From Paracoccus beibuensis (GTDB lineage Bacteria; Pseudomonadota; Alphaproteobacteria; Rhodobacterales; Rhodobacteraceae), in assembly GCF_026162625.1 (NCBI RefSeq), contig NZ_JAOTBD010000023.1, positions 1 to 58,398 of the forward strand: DNA of 58,398 bases. Reading direction: 5' to 3'. The notes under the pieces were generated by a model, which was not told the DNA's origin, did no database searches, and was given only the letters and a program-made list of their open reading frames with translations. Below are positions 8,821 to 17,433 of the stretch, piece by piece. A program made the translations under genes and the position numbers. The first letter of the stretch is position 1. Each line of letters begins with the position of its first letter.

Positions 8821-8875
8821 GTCGAGAGTGATAGTGGAGAGAGGTGTCGGAACAGTCAGGGGGGCCGTGGCCTGA
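8819..8875 (+). CDS. Candidate 18-residue peptide MSRVIVERGVGTVRGAVA
   Basis: A GTG-started ORF of 18 codons sits directly behind the hyper-extended ribosome site, with optimal spacing. The peptide is basic and Val/Arg/Gly-rich, and I do not recognise it. It overlaps a second tiny ORF (8844-8930) in the +1 frame. It could be a leader peptide whose translation controls the second frame, or a bystander of an RNA element. Support is the ribosome site and a terminator 78 bases downstream; coding potential is unproven. Confidence 0.4.
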   Translation: MSRVIVERGVGTVRGAVA

Positions 8876-8930
8876 GGGCAATCCCGAAGGTCGTAAACCC
8901 TGGTTGGGACCGGATCTGATCCGCCCCTAA
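8844..8930 (+). CDS. Candidate 28-residue small protein, overlapping frame
   Basis: GTG at 8844, with GGAG at 8836-8839, opens a 28-codon frame ending TAA at 8928-8930. It begins MSEQSGG and continues into PEGNPEGRKPWLGPDLIRP. This composition (Trp-Pro, Glu-Gly, a clean C-terminal DLIRP) looks more protein-like than the 18-codon frame it overlaps by 32 bases. I do not recognise a family. It lies wholly between the hyper-extended ribosome site and a strong terminator, so it is probably on a short dedicated transcript. Confidence 0.4.
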   Translation: MSEQSGGPWPEGNPEGRKPWLGPDLIRP

Positions 8931-8953
8931 CCGGACCATCTCCTTGGATCTCG

Positions 8954-8986
8954 CGGGCCGCCCCATCTGGGCGGCCCGTTCCTTTT
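8954..8986 (+). terminator. Strong Rho-independent terminator of the small transcript
   Basis: A 10-bp perfect GC stem CGGGCCGCCC / GGGCGGCCCG (8954-8963 and 8969-8978, loop CATCT) is followed by TTCCTTTT on the plus strand. It ends the unit that starts near the inverted repeat at 8754. The T-run is only on the plus side, so it does not primarily serve the convergent thiolase gene. The remaining bases up to 9070 show nothing recognisable. Confidence 0.8.
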
Positions 8987-9070
8987 GCGGTCGCCGTCGT
9001 CCGCGCCGTTCAAACGCGGCACCGCCTCGCGGCGCCGCGTCAGCTCGGCAACAAGGACGTGGGAAGATGC

Positions 9071-10252
9071 TCAGTCCCGGCGGATGGCGATGGCGATGCC
9101 CTGTCCGCCGCCGATGCACATGGTGATCAGCGCGGTGCGCCCGCCAGACCGCTCCAGTTCATGGATCGCCTTGACCATCAGGATGGCACCGGTCGCGCCG
9201 ACTGGATGGCCAAGCGCGATCGCCCCGCCGTTCGGGTTCACGCGCGCCGGGTCCAACCCCAGTCCCCTGTTGACCGCCAGCGCCTGCGCCGCAAAGGCCT
9301 CGTTCGATTCGATCACGTCGAAGTCACCCGCGTTCAACCCCGTCCGCTCCATCAGCAACTGCACCGCCGGGATGGGGCCAATGCCCATGACCTCGGGGCG
9401 CACGCCCGCCACGGCGTAGCCGATGATCCTGGCCCGGGGCGTCAGCCCCGCCTTCTCGGCCGCGTCGGACCGCGCCAGCACCAGCGCCGCCGCGCCGTCG
9501 TTGATGCCGCTGGCATTGCCCGCCGTCACGCTGCCGCCCTTCTGGAAGACTGCCTTCAGCCCCGCCAGCTTCTCCAGGCTGGTCTCCTTGGGATGCTCGT
9601 CGGTGTCGAAGGCGACGGTGCCCTTGCGGGCTTTCACCTCGACGGGGACGATCTGGTCCCGGAAATGTCCCGCCGCGATGGCCGCCGCCGCCCGACGCTG
9701 CGATTCCATCACGAAGGCGTCCTGATCCTCGCGGCTGATGTCGTGTTCGGCGGCGACGTTTTCCGCGGTGACGCCCATGTGGCCGGTGCCCATCGGGCAG
9801 GTCAGCGCGCCCGTCATCATGTCCAGCATCACCTGGTCGCCCATCTTGGCGCCGAACCGGGCCGAGGGCACGGCATAGGGCGACCGGCTCATGCTCTCGG
9901 CGCCGCCCGCCACGGCGAAGTCGGCATCGCCCAGCATCAGCGCCTGCGCGGCCGACACGATGGCCTGCGCGCCCGACCCGCAGAGGCGGTTCACGTTCAT
10001 CGCGGGCGTGGTGTGCGGGATGCCAGCCTGCAGCATGGCCACGCGGCTGAGGTACATGTCGCGCGGCTCGGTGTTGATCACGTGGCCGAAAACGACCTGA
10101 CCCACCCGGTCCGGGGCAAGGCCCGCGCGCTCCAGCGCCGCGCGGGTGACGGTGCTGGCCAGGTCGATCGGCGGGATCGCGGCCAGGCTGCCCCCGAATG
10201 TGCCGATGGCGGTGCGGGCGCCTGACAGGATGACGATATCTGATGCGGACAT
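9071..10252 (-). CDS. Acetyl-CoA C-acyltransferase (thiolase)
   Basis: A 393-residue biosynthetic-type thiolase that condenses or cleaves acyl-CoA with acetyl-CoA in the cytoplasm. The acyl-accepting Cys91 lies in NRLCGSGAQAI. The catalytic His is in ALGHPVGATG and the second Cys379 is in MCIGGGQGIA. Length equals the family norm with the start MSASDIVILSG, which has AGGAGG upstream. It could serve polyhydroxyalkanoate synthesis, ketone-body use or beta-ketothiolysis; no phaB or other partner gene adjoins it, so the exact role is open. Confidence 0.92.
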   Translation of the reverse strand: MSASDIVILSGARTAIGTFGGSLAAIPPIDLASTVTRAALERAGLAPDRVGQVVFGHVINTEPRDMYLSRVAMLQAGIPHTTPAMNVNRLCGSGAQAIVSAAQALMLGDADFAVAGGAESMSRSPYAVPSARFGAKMGDQVMLDMMTGALTCPMGTGHMGVTAENVAAEHDISREDQDAFVMESQRRAAAAIAAGHFRDQIVPVEVKARKGTVAFDTDEHPKETSLEKLAGLKAVFQKGGSVTAGNASGINDGAAALVLARSDAAEKAGLTPRARIIGYAVAGVRPEVMGIGPIPAVQLLMERTGLNAGDFDVIESNEAFAAQALAVNRGLGLDPARVNPNGGAIALGHPVGATGAILMVKAIHELERSGGRTALITMCIGGGQGIAIAIRRD

Positions 10253-10391
10253 GGGTGGCCTCCTCTTGCCTCGGGCGAAGAATAGGCCAAGGGTCCGGTC
10301 CCGCAACCCGCCTGGGGCGATGCCGTCGCGGCAAATTGCGGACGCCGGCCAAAGGCGCTATGTTTCGCGGGAATAACGACGAGGCGCCGCC

Positions 10392-10766
10392 ATGACCCAG
10401 ACCGCAACAAGCCCCCGGCTGCGCATCAAGCTGCGGCTGGAATACGACTCGCCGCTGATCCTGGGCCCGGGCAAGGCGGAACTGCTGGCGCGGATCGACC
10501 GGCTCGGCTCGATCTCGGCCGCCGCGCGTGAAATGGGGATGAGCTACAAGCGCGCCTGGACCCTGGTCGAGGAGATGAACGTGGCCTTTGCGGAACCCGT
10601 CATCGACAGCGCCCGTGGCGGTGCAGGCGGCGGCGGCGCGCGGGTGACGCAGACCGGGCAGGCGGTGCTGCGCCATTACCGCGCACTCGAGGCGCTGCTG
10701 CGCGAGGCCGGGGCCGAGGATCTGCAGGCCCTGAACGCCCTTCTGCGCCCCGAAGGAAGCGCCTGA
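10392..10766 (+). CDS. ModE-type winged-helix DNA-binding protein (N-terminal domain only)
   Basis: A 124-residue protein whose central part, AELLARIDRLGSISAAAREMGMSYKRAWTLVEEMN, is the winged helix-turn-helix of ModE, the molybdate-responsive repressor. The C-terminal TOBE domains that bind molybdate are absent, and a Gly-rich wing (GGAGGGGARVTQTG) is followed by a short dimerisation-like helix. Either it senses molybdate through a partner or it regulates something else. It is divergent from the thiolase (139-base gap) with no molybdate transport gene nearby. Confidence 0.8.
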   Translation: MTQTATSPRLRIKLRLEYDSPLILGPGKAELLARIDRLGSISAAAREMGMSYKRAWTLVEEMNVAFAEPVIDSARGGAGGGGARVTQTGQAVLRHYRALEALLREAGAEDLQALNALLRPEGSA

Positions 10767-10865
10767 GGGGCGGATCGCTGCCAGTCTTCCGGGTTTGTGA
10801 TTTCACCGCCGCGTGATTTTCCGTAAGATGGCCCAAAACAGAAGACCGAGCAGAACGAGGGCAAG

Positions 10866-11447
10866 ATGAACAGGCTTCTCAAGCTGGCGATTGTCGGGCT
10901 GGTCGCCTCGTGCGGCGGCGGCAACTACAGCGCGCCGCGCCAGCTGAACAACGCATGCGCCATCGCGGCCGAACGACCCGCCTACGTGCGCGCCATGAAG
11001 CGGACCGAACGCAAATGGGGCGTGCCGGTGCATGTCCAGATGGCGACGATGTACCAGGAATCGAAGTTCATCGGCGACGCGCGGACGCCCCACCAGTTCG
11101 CGCTTGGCGTCATCCCCATCGGCCGGCAAAGCAGCGCCTTCGGCTATTCCCAGGCCCTCGACGGCACGTGGGAGGAATACCAGCGCGCCACCCGCAACCG
11201 CGGCGCACGGCGCGACAACATTCGCGACGCCTCGGACTTCATGGGCTGGTACATGCATGGCAGCCAGGAAAGCCTGGGCCTGTCCAAACATGACGCGACG
11301 TCGCAATACCTGGCCTATCACGAGGGGCGCGGCGGCTTTGCCCGCGGCAGCCACCGACAGAAGGCCTGGCTGATGCGCGTCGCGGCCCAGGTCGGCCAGC
11401 GGTCCGAGATGTATCGCCAGCAGTTGATCTCCTGCCGCCGCGGCTGA
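10866..11447 (+). CDS. Lipoprotein with transglycosylase SLT-like (lysozyme-fold) domain
   Basis: A 193-residue predicted lipoprotein: the lipobox LVAS-Cys16 follows a short hydrophobic signal. The mature part has QMATMYQESKFIGDART with Glu65 placed like the catalytic acid of SLT-type lytic transglycosylases. FGYSQALDGTWEEYQ is the usual second motif. It would be anchored in the envelope and cleave, or at least bind, glycan strands. No LysM or other domain is present. It is a single gene with its own upstream spacer. Confidence 0.75.
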   Translation: MNRLLKLAIVGLVASCGGGNYSAPRQLNNACAIAAERPAYVRAMKRTERKWGVPVHVQMATMYQESKFIGDARTPHQFALGVIPIGRQSSAFGYSQALDGTWEEYQRATRNRGARRDNIRDASDFMGWYMHGSQESLGLSKHDATSQYLAYHEGRGGFARGSHRQKAWLMRVAAQVGQRSEMYRQQLISCRRG

Positions 11448-11502
11448 GGCGCTTGACGGCGCCCCACCCCTCGGGCCTTCTGAACACCGTCAGGAGGACA
11501 TC

Positions 11503-12090
11503 ATGTACCGCGTCATAGGCACCGCCAAGTCCCGCGCCTTCCGCGTCCTGTGGATGCTGGAGGAGCTGGGACAGAAGTTCGAGCACATTCCCGCCAATCC
11601 GCGCAGCGAAGGCGTGGCGCAGTTCAATCCGGCCGGAAAGGTCCCGGTGCTGATCGACGACGGCACGCCCATCACGGATTCGACGGCGATCCTGACCTAT
11701 CTGGCCGACCGCCATGGCGGGCTGACGCATCCGGCGGGCACCATGGACCGCGCGCGGCAGGACAGCCTGACGCAGTTTCTGCTGGACGAATTCGACGCCG
11801 CTCTGTGGCTGGCCGCCCGCCACAGCTTCATCCTTCCCGAGAAGCTGCGCCTCAGCGCCATCAAGAACACGCTCAGGTGGGAATTCGAGGCGAGCCAGAA
11901 AACGCTCGTCCACCGCATGGCCGAGGGACCTTTCCTGATGGGCGAGAAGATGACCGTCCCCGACATCATCCTGGCGCATTGCCTGGACTGGGCGCTGATT
12001 GCGCGCTTCCCGATCGTCGAGGCGCGCCTGTCGGAATACCTGGACCGGATGCGCCAGCGCCCGGCCTATCGCCGCGCGGCGGCCGGCTAG
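11503..12090 (+). CDS. Glutathione S-transferase family protein
   Basis: A 195-residue GST. The thioredoxin-like N-terminal domain has SRAFRVLWMLEELG, the glutathione-binding turn NPAGKVPVLIDDGTPITDSTAILTYL and an all-helical C-terminal domain with FLMGEKMTVPDIILAHCLDW. The likely role is conjugation or reduction of an electrophile; the substrate is unknown. AGGAGG stands before the ATG. Its TAG stop shares the palindromic CTAG (12087-12090) with the TAG stop of the convergent flavoprotein gene. Confidence 0.88.
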   Translation: MYRVIGTAKSRAFRVLWMLEELGQKFEHIPANPRSEGVAQFNPAGKVPVLIDDGTPITDSTAILTYLADRHGGLTHPAGTMDRARQDSLTQFLLDEFDAALWLAARHSFILPEKLRLSAIKNTLRWEFEASQKTLVHRMAEGPFLMGEKMTVPDIILAHCLDWALIARFPIVEARLSEYLDRMRQRPAYRRAAAG

Positions 12091-13289
12091 GGCAGCCTGC
12101 GCGCGGCCGCCTGCCCTGCCCGCAGGCCTGTTGCAAGACAGGTGGTCAGCAGATAGCCGCCCGTCGGCGCCTCCCAGTCCAGCATCTCTCCGGCGGCGAA
12201 GACGCCCGGCAACGCCCGCAGCTCCAGCACATCGGTCAGCGCCGCCGCCGTAATCCCGCCCGCCGACGAGATCGCCCGGTCGAGGCCCATCGGACCTTCG
12301 TGTCGCAACGGCAGGGCCTTGGCGCGCGCCGCCCATTCGGCGGCGTCGCCGGACCGTCCGCCCCATTCCAGCAGCAGCGCGACCTTGACCGGATCGCCCA
12401 GGACCCGGCGCAGCCAGTTGCCAAGCGACAGCTTGCCCCGGGGCTGCGCAAAGCGAGCCGCCAGCGCGGCCTCCTTCAGATCGGGCGCAAGGTCGACCAC
12501 CGCCTCGGCCCCGTCGCGAATCGCCGCGGCGACGGCATAGATGCCGCCCCCCTCGATCCCGGCCCGAGAGATCACCCATTCACCTCGGCTGACCTCGGTG
12601 CCGGCCTTGATCGCCACACCCTTGACGGCCTCCCCGAAGAACCGCGCCATCGGGTCGGACCAGGTCACGCGGAACCCCATGTTCGCGGGCCGGAATGGCG
12701 TGATCTCCACGCCGGCACCCGTCAGCATCGGCACCCAGGCAGCATCCGAACCCAGCCTTGGCCAACTGGCCCCACCAAGCGCCAGCACCGTCACCTTCGG
12801 GTCGACGGTCCGCGGTCCCTCGGGCGCCTGGAACTGGAACCCGTCCCCAAGCCCGTTCCACCGCCAGCGGGTCCGCAGATCTACGCTGCCCGCGCGCAAC
12901 CGCGCCAGCCAAGCCCGCAACAGAGGCGACGCCTTCATCCCCACCGGGAACACCCGCCCTGTCGATCCCGCGAACAGCGCGATTCCCAGGCCCTCGGCCC
13001 AGGCCCGAACCTCGGCCGGCCCAAAGGCGCCCGCATCGGTTTGCAGGTAGTTCCGCGGGTCCGACGTCGCGCCATCGCCGGTCCCGTCGCCAATCCGGGC
13101 CGCGAAATCCGCAAGCGGCTCGTCGCGCGTCAGGTTCAGCCCGGATTTGCCCGCCATCAGGAACTTGCGCGCCGGCGTCGGCATCGCTTCGGCAATCACG
13201 ACGCGCCGACCCGAAGCCATCAGCGCCTCGGCCGCCATCAGCCCTGCCGGCCCGGCGCCGATGACCAGCGCATCGGCCGCCTCGGTCAC
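12087..13289 (-). CDS. TIGR03862-type flavoprotein, NAD(P)/FAD-dependent oxidoreductase
   Basis: A 400-residue FAD protein of the HI0933/BaiN-like superfamily. Its N-terminal dinucleotide motif is ALVIGAGPAGLMAAEAL, and KFLMAGKSGLNLT is the family signature. The C-terminal part has GVFAAGEMLDWEAPTGGYLLTTCLATG closing the FAD site. No member of this subgroup has a firmly known physiological substrate. The start overlaps the holA stop (ATGA at 13289-13286), so it is probably translated from the holA transcript. Confidence 0.85.
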   Translation of the reverse strand: MTEAADALVIGAGPAGLMAAEALMASGRRVVIAEAMPTPARKFLMAGKSGLNLTRDEPLADFAARIGDGTGDGATSDPRNYLQTDAGAFGPAEVRAWAEGLGIALFAGSTGRVFPVGMKASPLLRAWLARLRAGSVDLRTRWRWNGLGDGFQFQAPEGPRTVDPKVTVLALGGASWPRLGSDAAWVPMLTGAGVEITPFRPANMGFRVTWSDPMARFFGEAVKGVAIKAGTEVSRGEWVISRAGIEGGGIYAVAAAIRDGAEAVVDLAPDLKEAALAARFAQPRGKLSLGNWLRRVLGDPVKVALLLEWGGRSGDAAEWAARAKALPLRHEGPMGLDRAISSAGGITAAALTDVLELRALPGVFAAGEMLDWEAPTGGYLLTTCLATGLRAGQAAARRLP

Positions 13290-14314
13290 CGCCGCCCCCT
13301 CGGCTTCATGGCCAGACGCAGCAACGCACGTTCGACCAGCGGCATCTGCGGTGCCCGGCTGGTGGAGCGCAGCGTCATGTCGGTTTCCAGCAGAAGGGAT
13401 ACCGCCTCTTCCAGCGGTCCCATGCCCCAGGCCTGCGCCTGCCGGGTCATCCGGTCACGCCGGGGTCCGAAGACCGGCGGCCGCGCCCGCGCCAGCGCCA
13501 CGCCCGGACCGGCCGGGTCTGCCGCCGCCAGGTGCAGCGTCCGGAAATGCCGCAGCGCCGCGATGCACAGTGTCACCGGCGCCAGCCCCTGCTGTTCGAT
13601 GCGCCGCATCAACGCGCCGAAATCACCCTCGCGTCGTTCGGCCACGACATGGATCAGCTCGTCCAGGTCGGCCTCGATGGTGGCGGGGGCCAAAAGCGCG
13701 ATATCGGCCACCGTCAGCGGCGTCGGATCGTCGTATTTGTAGAGACCGATCTTCTCGACCGTCTGGCGCAGATCGCCAGGGTCCAGCGCCCGCGCCAGCA
13801 GCACCAGTTCCCGCATCGCCTCGGGCGGGACCTGGTGCAGGCCGGCATCGGACAGCCAGCGAGCGATCTCGTCCTCGCCTGGAGGATCGTCATAGATCGG
13901 GGCGGTGACCGCCTGCCCATGCGTCTCGAAAAGCTTGCGCAACGCCGAGGACTTGGACAGCGACCCGGCCGTCACCACGATCACCGCGTCGCCCTGCCGC
14001 CAGCCGGTCAGCGCCTCGCGGATCGCGTCGGCGGCGGTGTCGGGGGTCTCCTCGACCAGCACCACGCGGGGGCCGGGAAAGAAGCCGATCTCGCGCACCG
14101 CGTCGATCAGCTGGGCGGGGTCCTTCTTCAGGCCCGCGCCGGGCATGCGGGTCAGGCGCATCTCCTCGTCGGCCTTCTCGCCGACCAGCGCGCGCACCGC
14201 CTCGGCCCGCTTCAGGGCGACGCGCATGGCATCCTGCCCATGGATCAGCAGCGCCGGCCGCGACGGGTCCGGCTTGGCCAGATAGCGCGCGATCTCGCCG
14301 CCTTTCAGCAGCAT
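13286..14314 (-). CDS. holA: DNA polymerase III subunit delta
   Basis: A 342-residue clamp-loader subunit that opens the beta clamp. Recognisable parts are MLLKGGEIARYLAKPDPSRPALLIHGQDAMRV at the N-terminus, a central AAA+-like region without a working Walker A motif, and the C-terminal helical collar domain (LAPVTLCIAALRHFRTLH). The start is placed seven bases after the lptE stop; an upstream frame extension would run into lptE. The gene order leuS-lptE-holA is common in Proteobacteria. Confidence 0.9.
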   Translation of the reverse strand: MLLKGGEIARYLAKPDPSRPALLIHGQDAMRVALKRAEAVRALVGEKADEEMRLTRMPGAGLKKDPAQLIDAVREIGFFPGPRVVLVEETPDTAADAIREALTGWRQGDAVIVVTAGSLSKSSALRKLFETHGQAVTAPIYDDPPGEDEIARWLSDAGLHQVPPEAMRELVLLARALDPGDLRQTVEKIGLYKYDDPTPLTVADIALLAPATIEADLDELIHVVAERREGDFGALMRRIEQQGLAPVTLCIAALRHFRTLHLAAADPAGPGVALARARPPVFGPRRDRMTRQAQAWGMGPLEEAVSLLLETDMTLRSTSRAPQMPLVERALLRLAMKPRGRR

Positions 14315-14321
14315 CCGCGCC

Positions 14322-14807
14322 TCATTCCGGCCGCGAGGATGCGACCGCCAGCAGCCGCGTGACCACCTGGTCGGCCAGCATCGTCGCCAGCCGTTCCCGC
14401 GCATCCCCTTCGGCCGCCAGGGTCGACACGGTCGTGCCCGTCGTCGAATACGAGGTGAAGCTGCTGACCCGCCCCCGCGTCACCACCACGTCGCCGGGAC
14501 CAGTTAGGGCGAAATCGGCGGTGCCGTTCAGCGAGTAGCGGGTCGTGACCTCGTCCGTGGTGATCGCCTGCGACACCACCCCGATGCTGATCTGGTAGTC
14601 CAGGTCATAGATCGCCGCGTCCTCTCCTCCCAGCCGTTCGGCCAATCGGCGGTTGAAGATGAAGTCGATGGGCGTGTCCGGGTCGCGCGGACGCACCTTG
14701 CCCCAGAGGCGCGTGCCCCCGCCCCCCGGCCCATAGACAGGGGTCAGGCCGCAGCCCCCCAGGGCCAGCAGCCCCAGCAGGGCCGTGCGGCGATCAGGCG
14801 ACCACAT
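14322..14807 (-). CDS. lptE: LPS assembly lipoprotein LptE
   Basis: A 161-residue outer-membrane lipoprotein that plugs the LptD barrel during LPS export. The lipobox is LLALGG-Cys19 with downstream [12 protein letters not shown], typical of alphaproteobacterial LptE. The rest ([35 protein letters not shown]) fits the LptE alpha/beta fold. Position between leuS and holA supports the call. Its start codon lies inside the end of leuS (14-base overlap). Confidence 0.88.
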   Translation of the reverse strand: MWSPDRRTALLGLLALGGCGLTPVYGPGGGGTRLWGKVRPRDPDTPIDFIFNRRLAERLGGEDAAIYDLDYQISIGVVSQAITTDEVTTRYSLNGTADFALTGPGDVVVTRGRVSSFTSYSTTGTTVSTLAAEGDARERLATMLADQVVTRLLAVASSRPE

Positions 14808-17331
14808 TGACGATCCGCCCGGGCACGACGATCAGCTTTCTGGGTGCGGCGCCGTCCAGGAACCGCTGAACGGTTTCGTCGGCCATGACGATCGCCTCGA
14901 TCTGGTCCTTGGGCATGTCCTTCGGAACCTGGATCTCGGCCCGGCGCTTGCCGTTGATCTGGATCGGCAGGATGACGCTGTCGTCTTGCAGCAAGGCCGC
15001 GTCCGCCTCGGGCCAGCCCGCGTCGACGACCATTCCCCGACCGCCAGCGGCTGCCCAGATCTCCTCGGCCAGGTGCGGCACCATCGGTGCCATCAGCTGC
15101 GCCATGATGCGCAGGACGACGCGGCGCGCCTCGCCCCCGGCCTGCGACCTGCCGACCGCGTTCGCCAGCTCATAGAGCTTGGCGACCGCCTTGTTGAAGG
15201 CAAAGCCCTCGATCGAACGCGTGACATCGGCGATGGCGCGATGCGCGGCGCGGGTCAGGTCGGGATCGTCGCCGCCCTCGGACGCATCCTCGGCCAGGCG
15301 GAAGACGCGCGCCAGGAACTTGTACGCGGCCTCGGCCCCGGCGGCGGTCCATTCCACGTCGCGCTCGGGCGGGCTGTCCGACAGCATGAACCAGCGCGCG
15401 GTGTCGGCGCCGAAGCTCTCGACGATGTTGACCGGGTCGACGACGTTCTTCTTCGACTTCGACATCTTGGCCGAGGGGATGATCTCGACCGCCGTCCCAT
15501 CGGCCAGCCTGCCGTCGGTCACATCCTCGGGCAGGTGATAGACCGGGCGCCCCCGGTCGTCGCGGGTCATGTAGATCTCGTGCGTGACCATGCCTTGCGT
15601 GAACAGCGCGTCGAACGGCTCCTTCGCCTTTTCCGGCAGATGCCCTGTCTTCACCATCGCCCGCGCAAAAAAGCGCGAATACAGCAGGTGCAGGATCGCG
15701 TGTTCGATGCCGCCGATATACTGGTCGACGTTCATCCAGTAGTCCGCATCCGCCCGCACCGTCGGCGCGTCCGCCCCCGGAGAGGTGAAGCGGGCATAAT
15801 ACCACGAGCTGTCCACGAAGGTGTCCATCGTGTCCGTTTCCCGCCGCGCCGCGCCGCCGCATTTCGGACAGACAGCCTGCCGCCAAGTGGGATGACGGTC
15901 CAGCGGGTTGCCCGGCACGTCAAAGGTCACGTCCTGCGGCAGCAGCACCGGCAGGTTCTGCTTGGCCTCGGGGACCGTGCCGCAGCTGTCGCAGTGAACG
16001 ACGGGGATCGGACATCCCCAATAGCGCTGGCGCGAGATGCCCCAGTCGCGCAGGCGGAACTTGGTCACGCCCTTGCCATAGCCCTGCGCCTCGGCATGGG
16101 CGATGGCCGCGTCGACGGCGGCCTCTCCGGTCTGGTCGGCCGCGCCGCTGAAGCCGCGGACATAGGTGACGGTTTCGGACTTGGCGGGCACGAAAGGCGC
16201 CTTGGAGACCAGTGCGTCGGCCTCGACCAGGTCCATGCCCTGCTGCCCGAAGGTCGCACGGATCGGCAGGCTGTATTTCGTGGCGAATTCATGGTCACGT
16301 TCATCATGCGCCGGGCTGCCGAAGATCGCGCCCGTGCCATAGTCCATCAGCACGAAGTTCGCGATCCAGATCGGCAGCTGCCAGTCCGCGTCCAGCGGGT
16401 GGCGCACGGTCAGGCCGGTGTCGAAGCCCAGCTTGGGCGCGGTCTCGATGGCCTCCTCGGTGGTGCCGATCCTGCGGCACTCCTCGCGGAAGGCCTCGAT
16501 CTCGGGGTGCGAGGCGGCCAGTTCCTTGACCAGCGGATGGTCCGGCGACAGCGCCACGAAGGACGCGCCCATCAGCGTGTCGGGGCGGGTGGTATAGACC
16601 TCGATCGCCTCATGGCCTGCGGGGGCATCGACGGTGGCAAAGCGGAACTGCAGCCCGCGCGACTTGCCGATCCAGTTGGCCTGCATCAGGCGCACCTTTT
16701 CCGGCCAGCCCTCCAGCCCGTCCAGCGCCGACAGCAGCTCGTCGCTGTAGTCGCTGATCTTGAAGAACCACTGCGTCAGCTCGCGCCGCTCGACCGTGGC
16801 ACCCGACCGCCAGCCCTTGCCGTCGATCACCTGTTCGTTTGCCAGAACGGTCATGTCGACCGGGTCCCAGTTCACCTGCGCCGACTTGCGGGTGATGAGG
16901 CCCGCCTCCAGCATGTCCAGGAACAACGCCTGCTGCTGGGCGACATAGGCGTCGTCGCAGGTCGCGAACTCGCGCGACCAGTCAATGGACAGGCCCAAGG
17001 GCTTCAGCTGGTCGCGCATGGTGGTGATGTTGGCATAGGTCCATTCGCGGGGATGGCCCCCCTGCTCCATCGCGGCATTTTCGGCAGGCATGCCGAATGC
17101 GTCCCAGCCCATCGGGTGCAGCACGCTGAACCCCTGCGCACGCTTGAACCGCGCCACCACGTCGCCCATCGTATAGTTGCGCACATGGCCCATGTGGATG
17201 CGCCCCGAGGGATACGGGAACATCTCCAGCACATAGTACTTTGGACGGCTGTCGCGCACGGCGGCGAAGCTGCCGGCATCGGCCCAGGCCTTCTGCCAGC
17301 CGGCTTCGCTTGTCGCGGGATCATAGGGCAT
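14794..17331 (-). CDS. leuS: Leucine--tRNA ligase
   Basis: An 845-residue class Ia aminoacyl-tRNA synthetase charging tRNA-Leu. The HIGH-equivalent is HMGH (residues 46-49 in [16 protein letters not shown]), and KMSKS is at 622-626. The CP1 editing domain contains the threonine-rich [14 protein letters not shown] and the aspartate region near [19 protein letters not shown] zinc-like CPKCGG loop is present. Full family length. It heads a leuS-lptE-holA-flavoprotein chain with overlaps at most junctions. Confidence 0.97.
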   Translation of the reverse strand: MPYDPATSEAGWQKAWADAGSFAAVRDSRPKYYVLEMFPYPSGRIHMGHVRNYTMGDVVARFKRAQGFSVLHPMGWDAFGMPAENAAMEQGGHPREWTYANITTMRDQLKPLGLSIDWSREFATCDDAYVAQQQALFLDMLEAGLITRKSAQVNWDPVDMTVLANEQVIDGKGWRSGATVERRELTQWFFKISDYSDELLSALDGLEGWPEKVRLMQANWIGKSRGLQFRFATVDAPAGHEAIEVYTTRPDTLMGASFVALSPDHPLVKELAASHPEIEAFREECRRIGTTEEAIETAPKLGFDTGLTVRHPLDADWQLPIWIANFVLMDYGTGAIFGSPAHDERDHEFATKYSLPIRATFGQQGMDLVEADALVSKAPFVPAKSETVTYVRGFSGAADQTGEAAVDAAIAHAEAQGYGKGVTKFRLRDWGISRQRYWGCPIPVVHCDSCGTVPEAKQNLPVLLPQDVTFDVPGNPLDRHPTWRQAVCPKCGGAARRETDTMDTFVDSSWYYARFTSPGADAPTVRADADYWMNVDQYIGGIEHAILHLLYSRFFARAMVKTGHLPEKAKEPFDALFTQGMVTHEIYMTRDDRGRPVYHLPEDVTDGRLADGTAVEIIPSAKMSKSKKNVVDPVNIVESFGADTARWFMLSDSPPERDVEWTAAGAEAAYKFLARVFRLAEDASEGGDDPDLTRAAHRAIADVTRSIEGFAFNKAVAKLYELANAVGRSQAGGEARRVVLRIMAQLMAPMVPHLAEEIWAAAGGRGMVVDAGWPEADAALLQDDSVILPIQINGKRRAEIQVPKDMPKDQIEAIVMADETVQRFLDGAAPRKLIVVPGRIVNVVA

Positions 17332-17355
17332 GGGGAACCTCGGGCATGTCAGTTG

Positions 17356-17383
17356 CCCGCAGGGTTTATACGTCCCGCAGGGT
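17356..17383 (-). repeat. Two direct copies of ACCCTGCGGG flanking a TATAAA in the leuS 5' region
   Basis: On the minus strand ACCCTGCGGG occurs at 17383-17374 and again at 17365-17356. The start-to-start distance is 18 bases, and TATAAA (17370-17365) overlaps the second copy. They lie 25-52 bases upstream of leuS and could mark its promoter and an operator. No good -35 accompanies the TATAAA, so the promoter call is tentative. Confidence 0.3.
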
Positions 17384-17433
17384 AGGGTCCAGTGCCCGGC
17401 CCGCTCGACCGCAACGGGCCCTCGATGGCGTGA

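Noticed and set aside
14785..17385. Very long open frame antisense to leuS
   Set aside because: It is a shadow of the strongly biased leuS codons: its composition is Arg/His/Pro/Gln-rich with no domain, while leuS shows every family motif.
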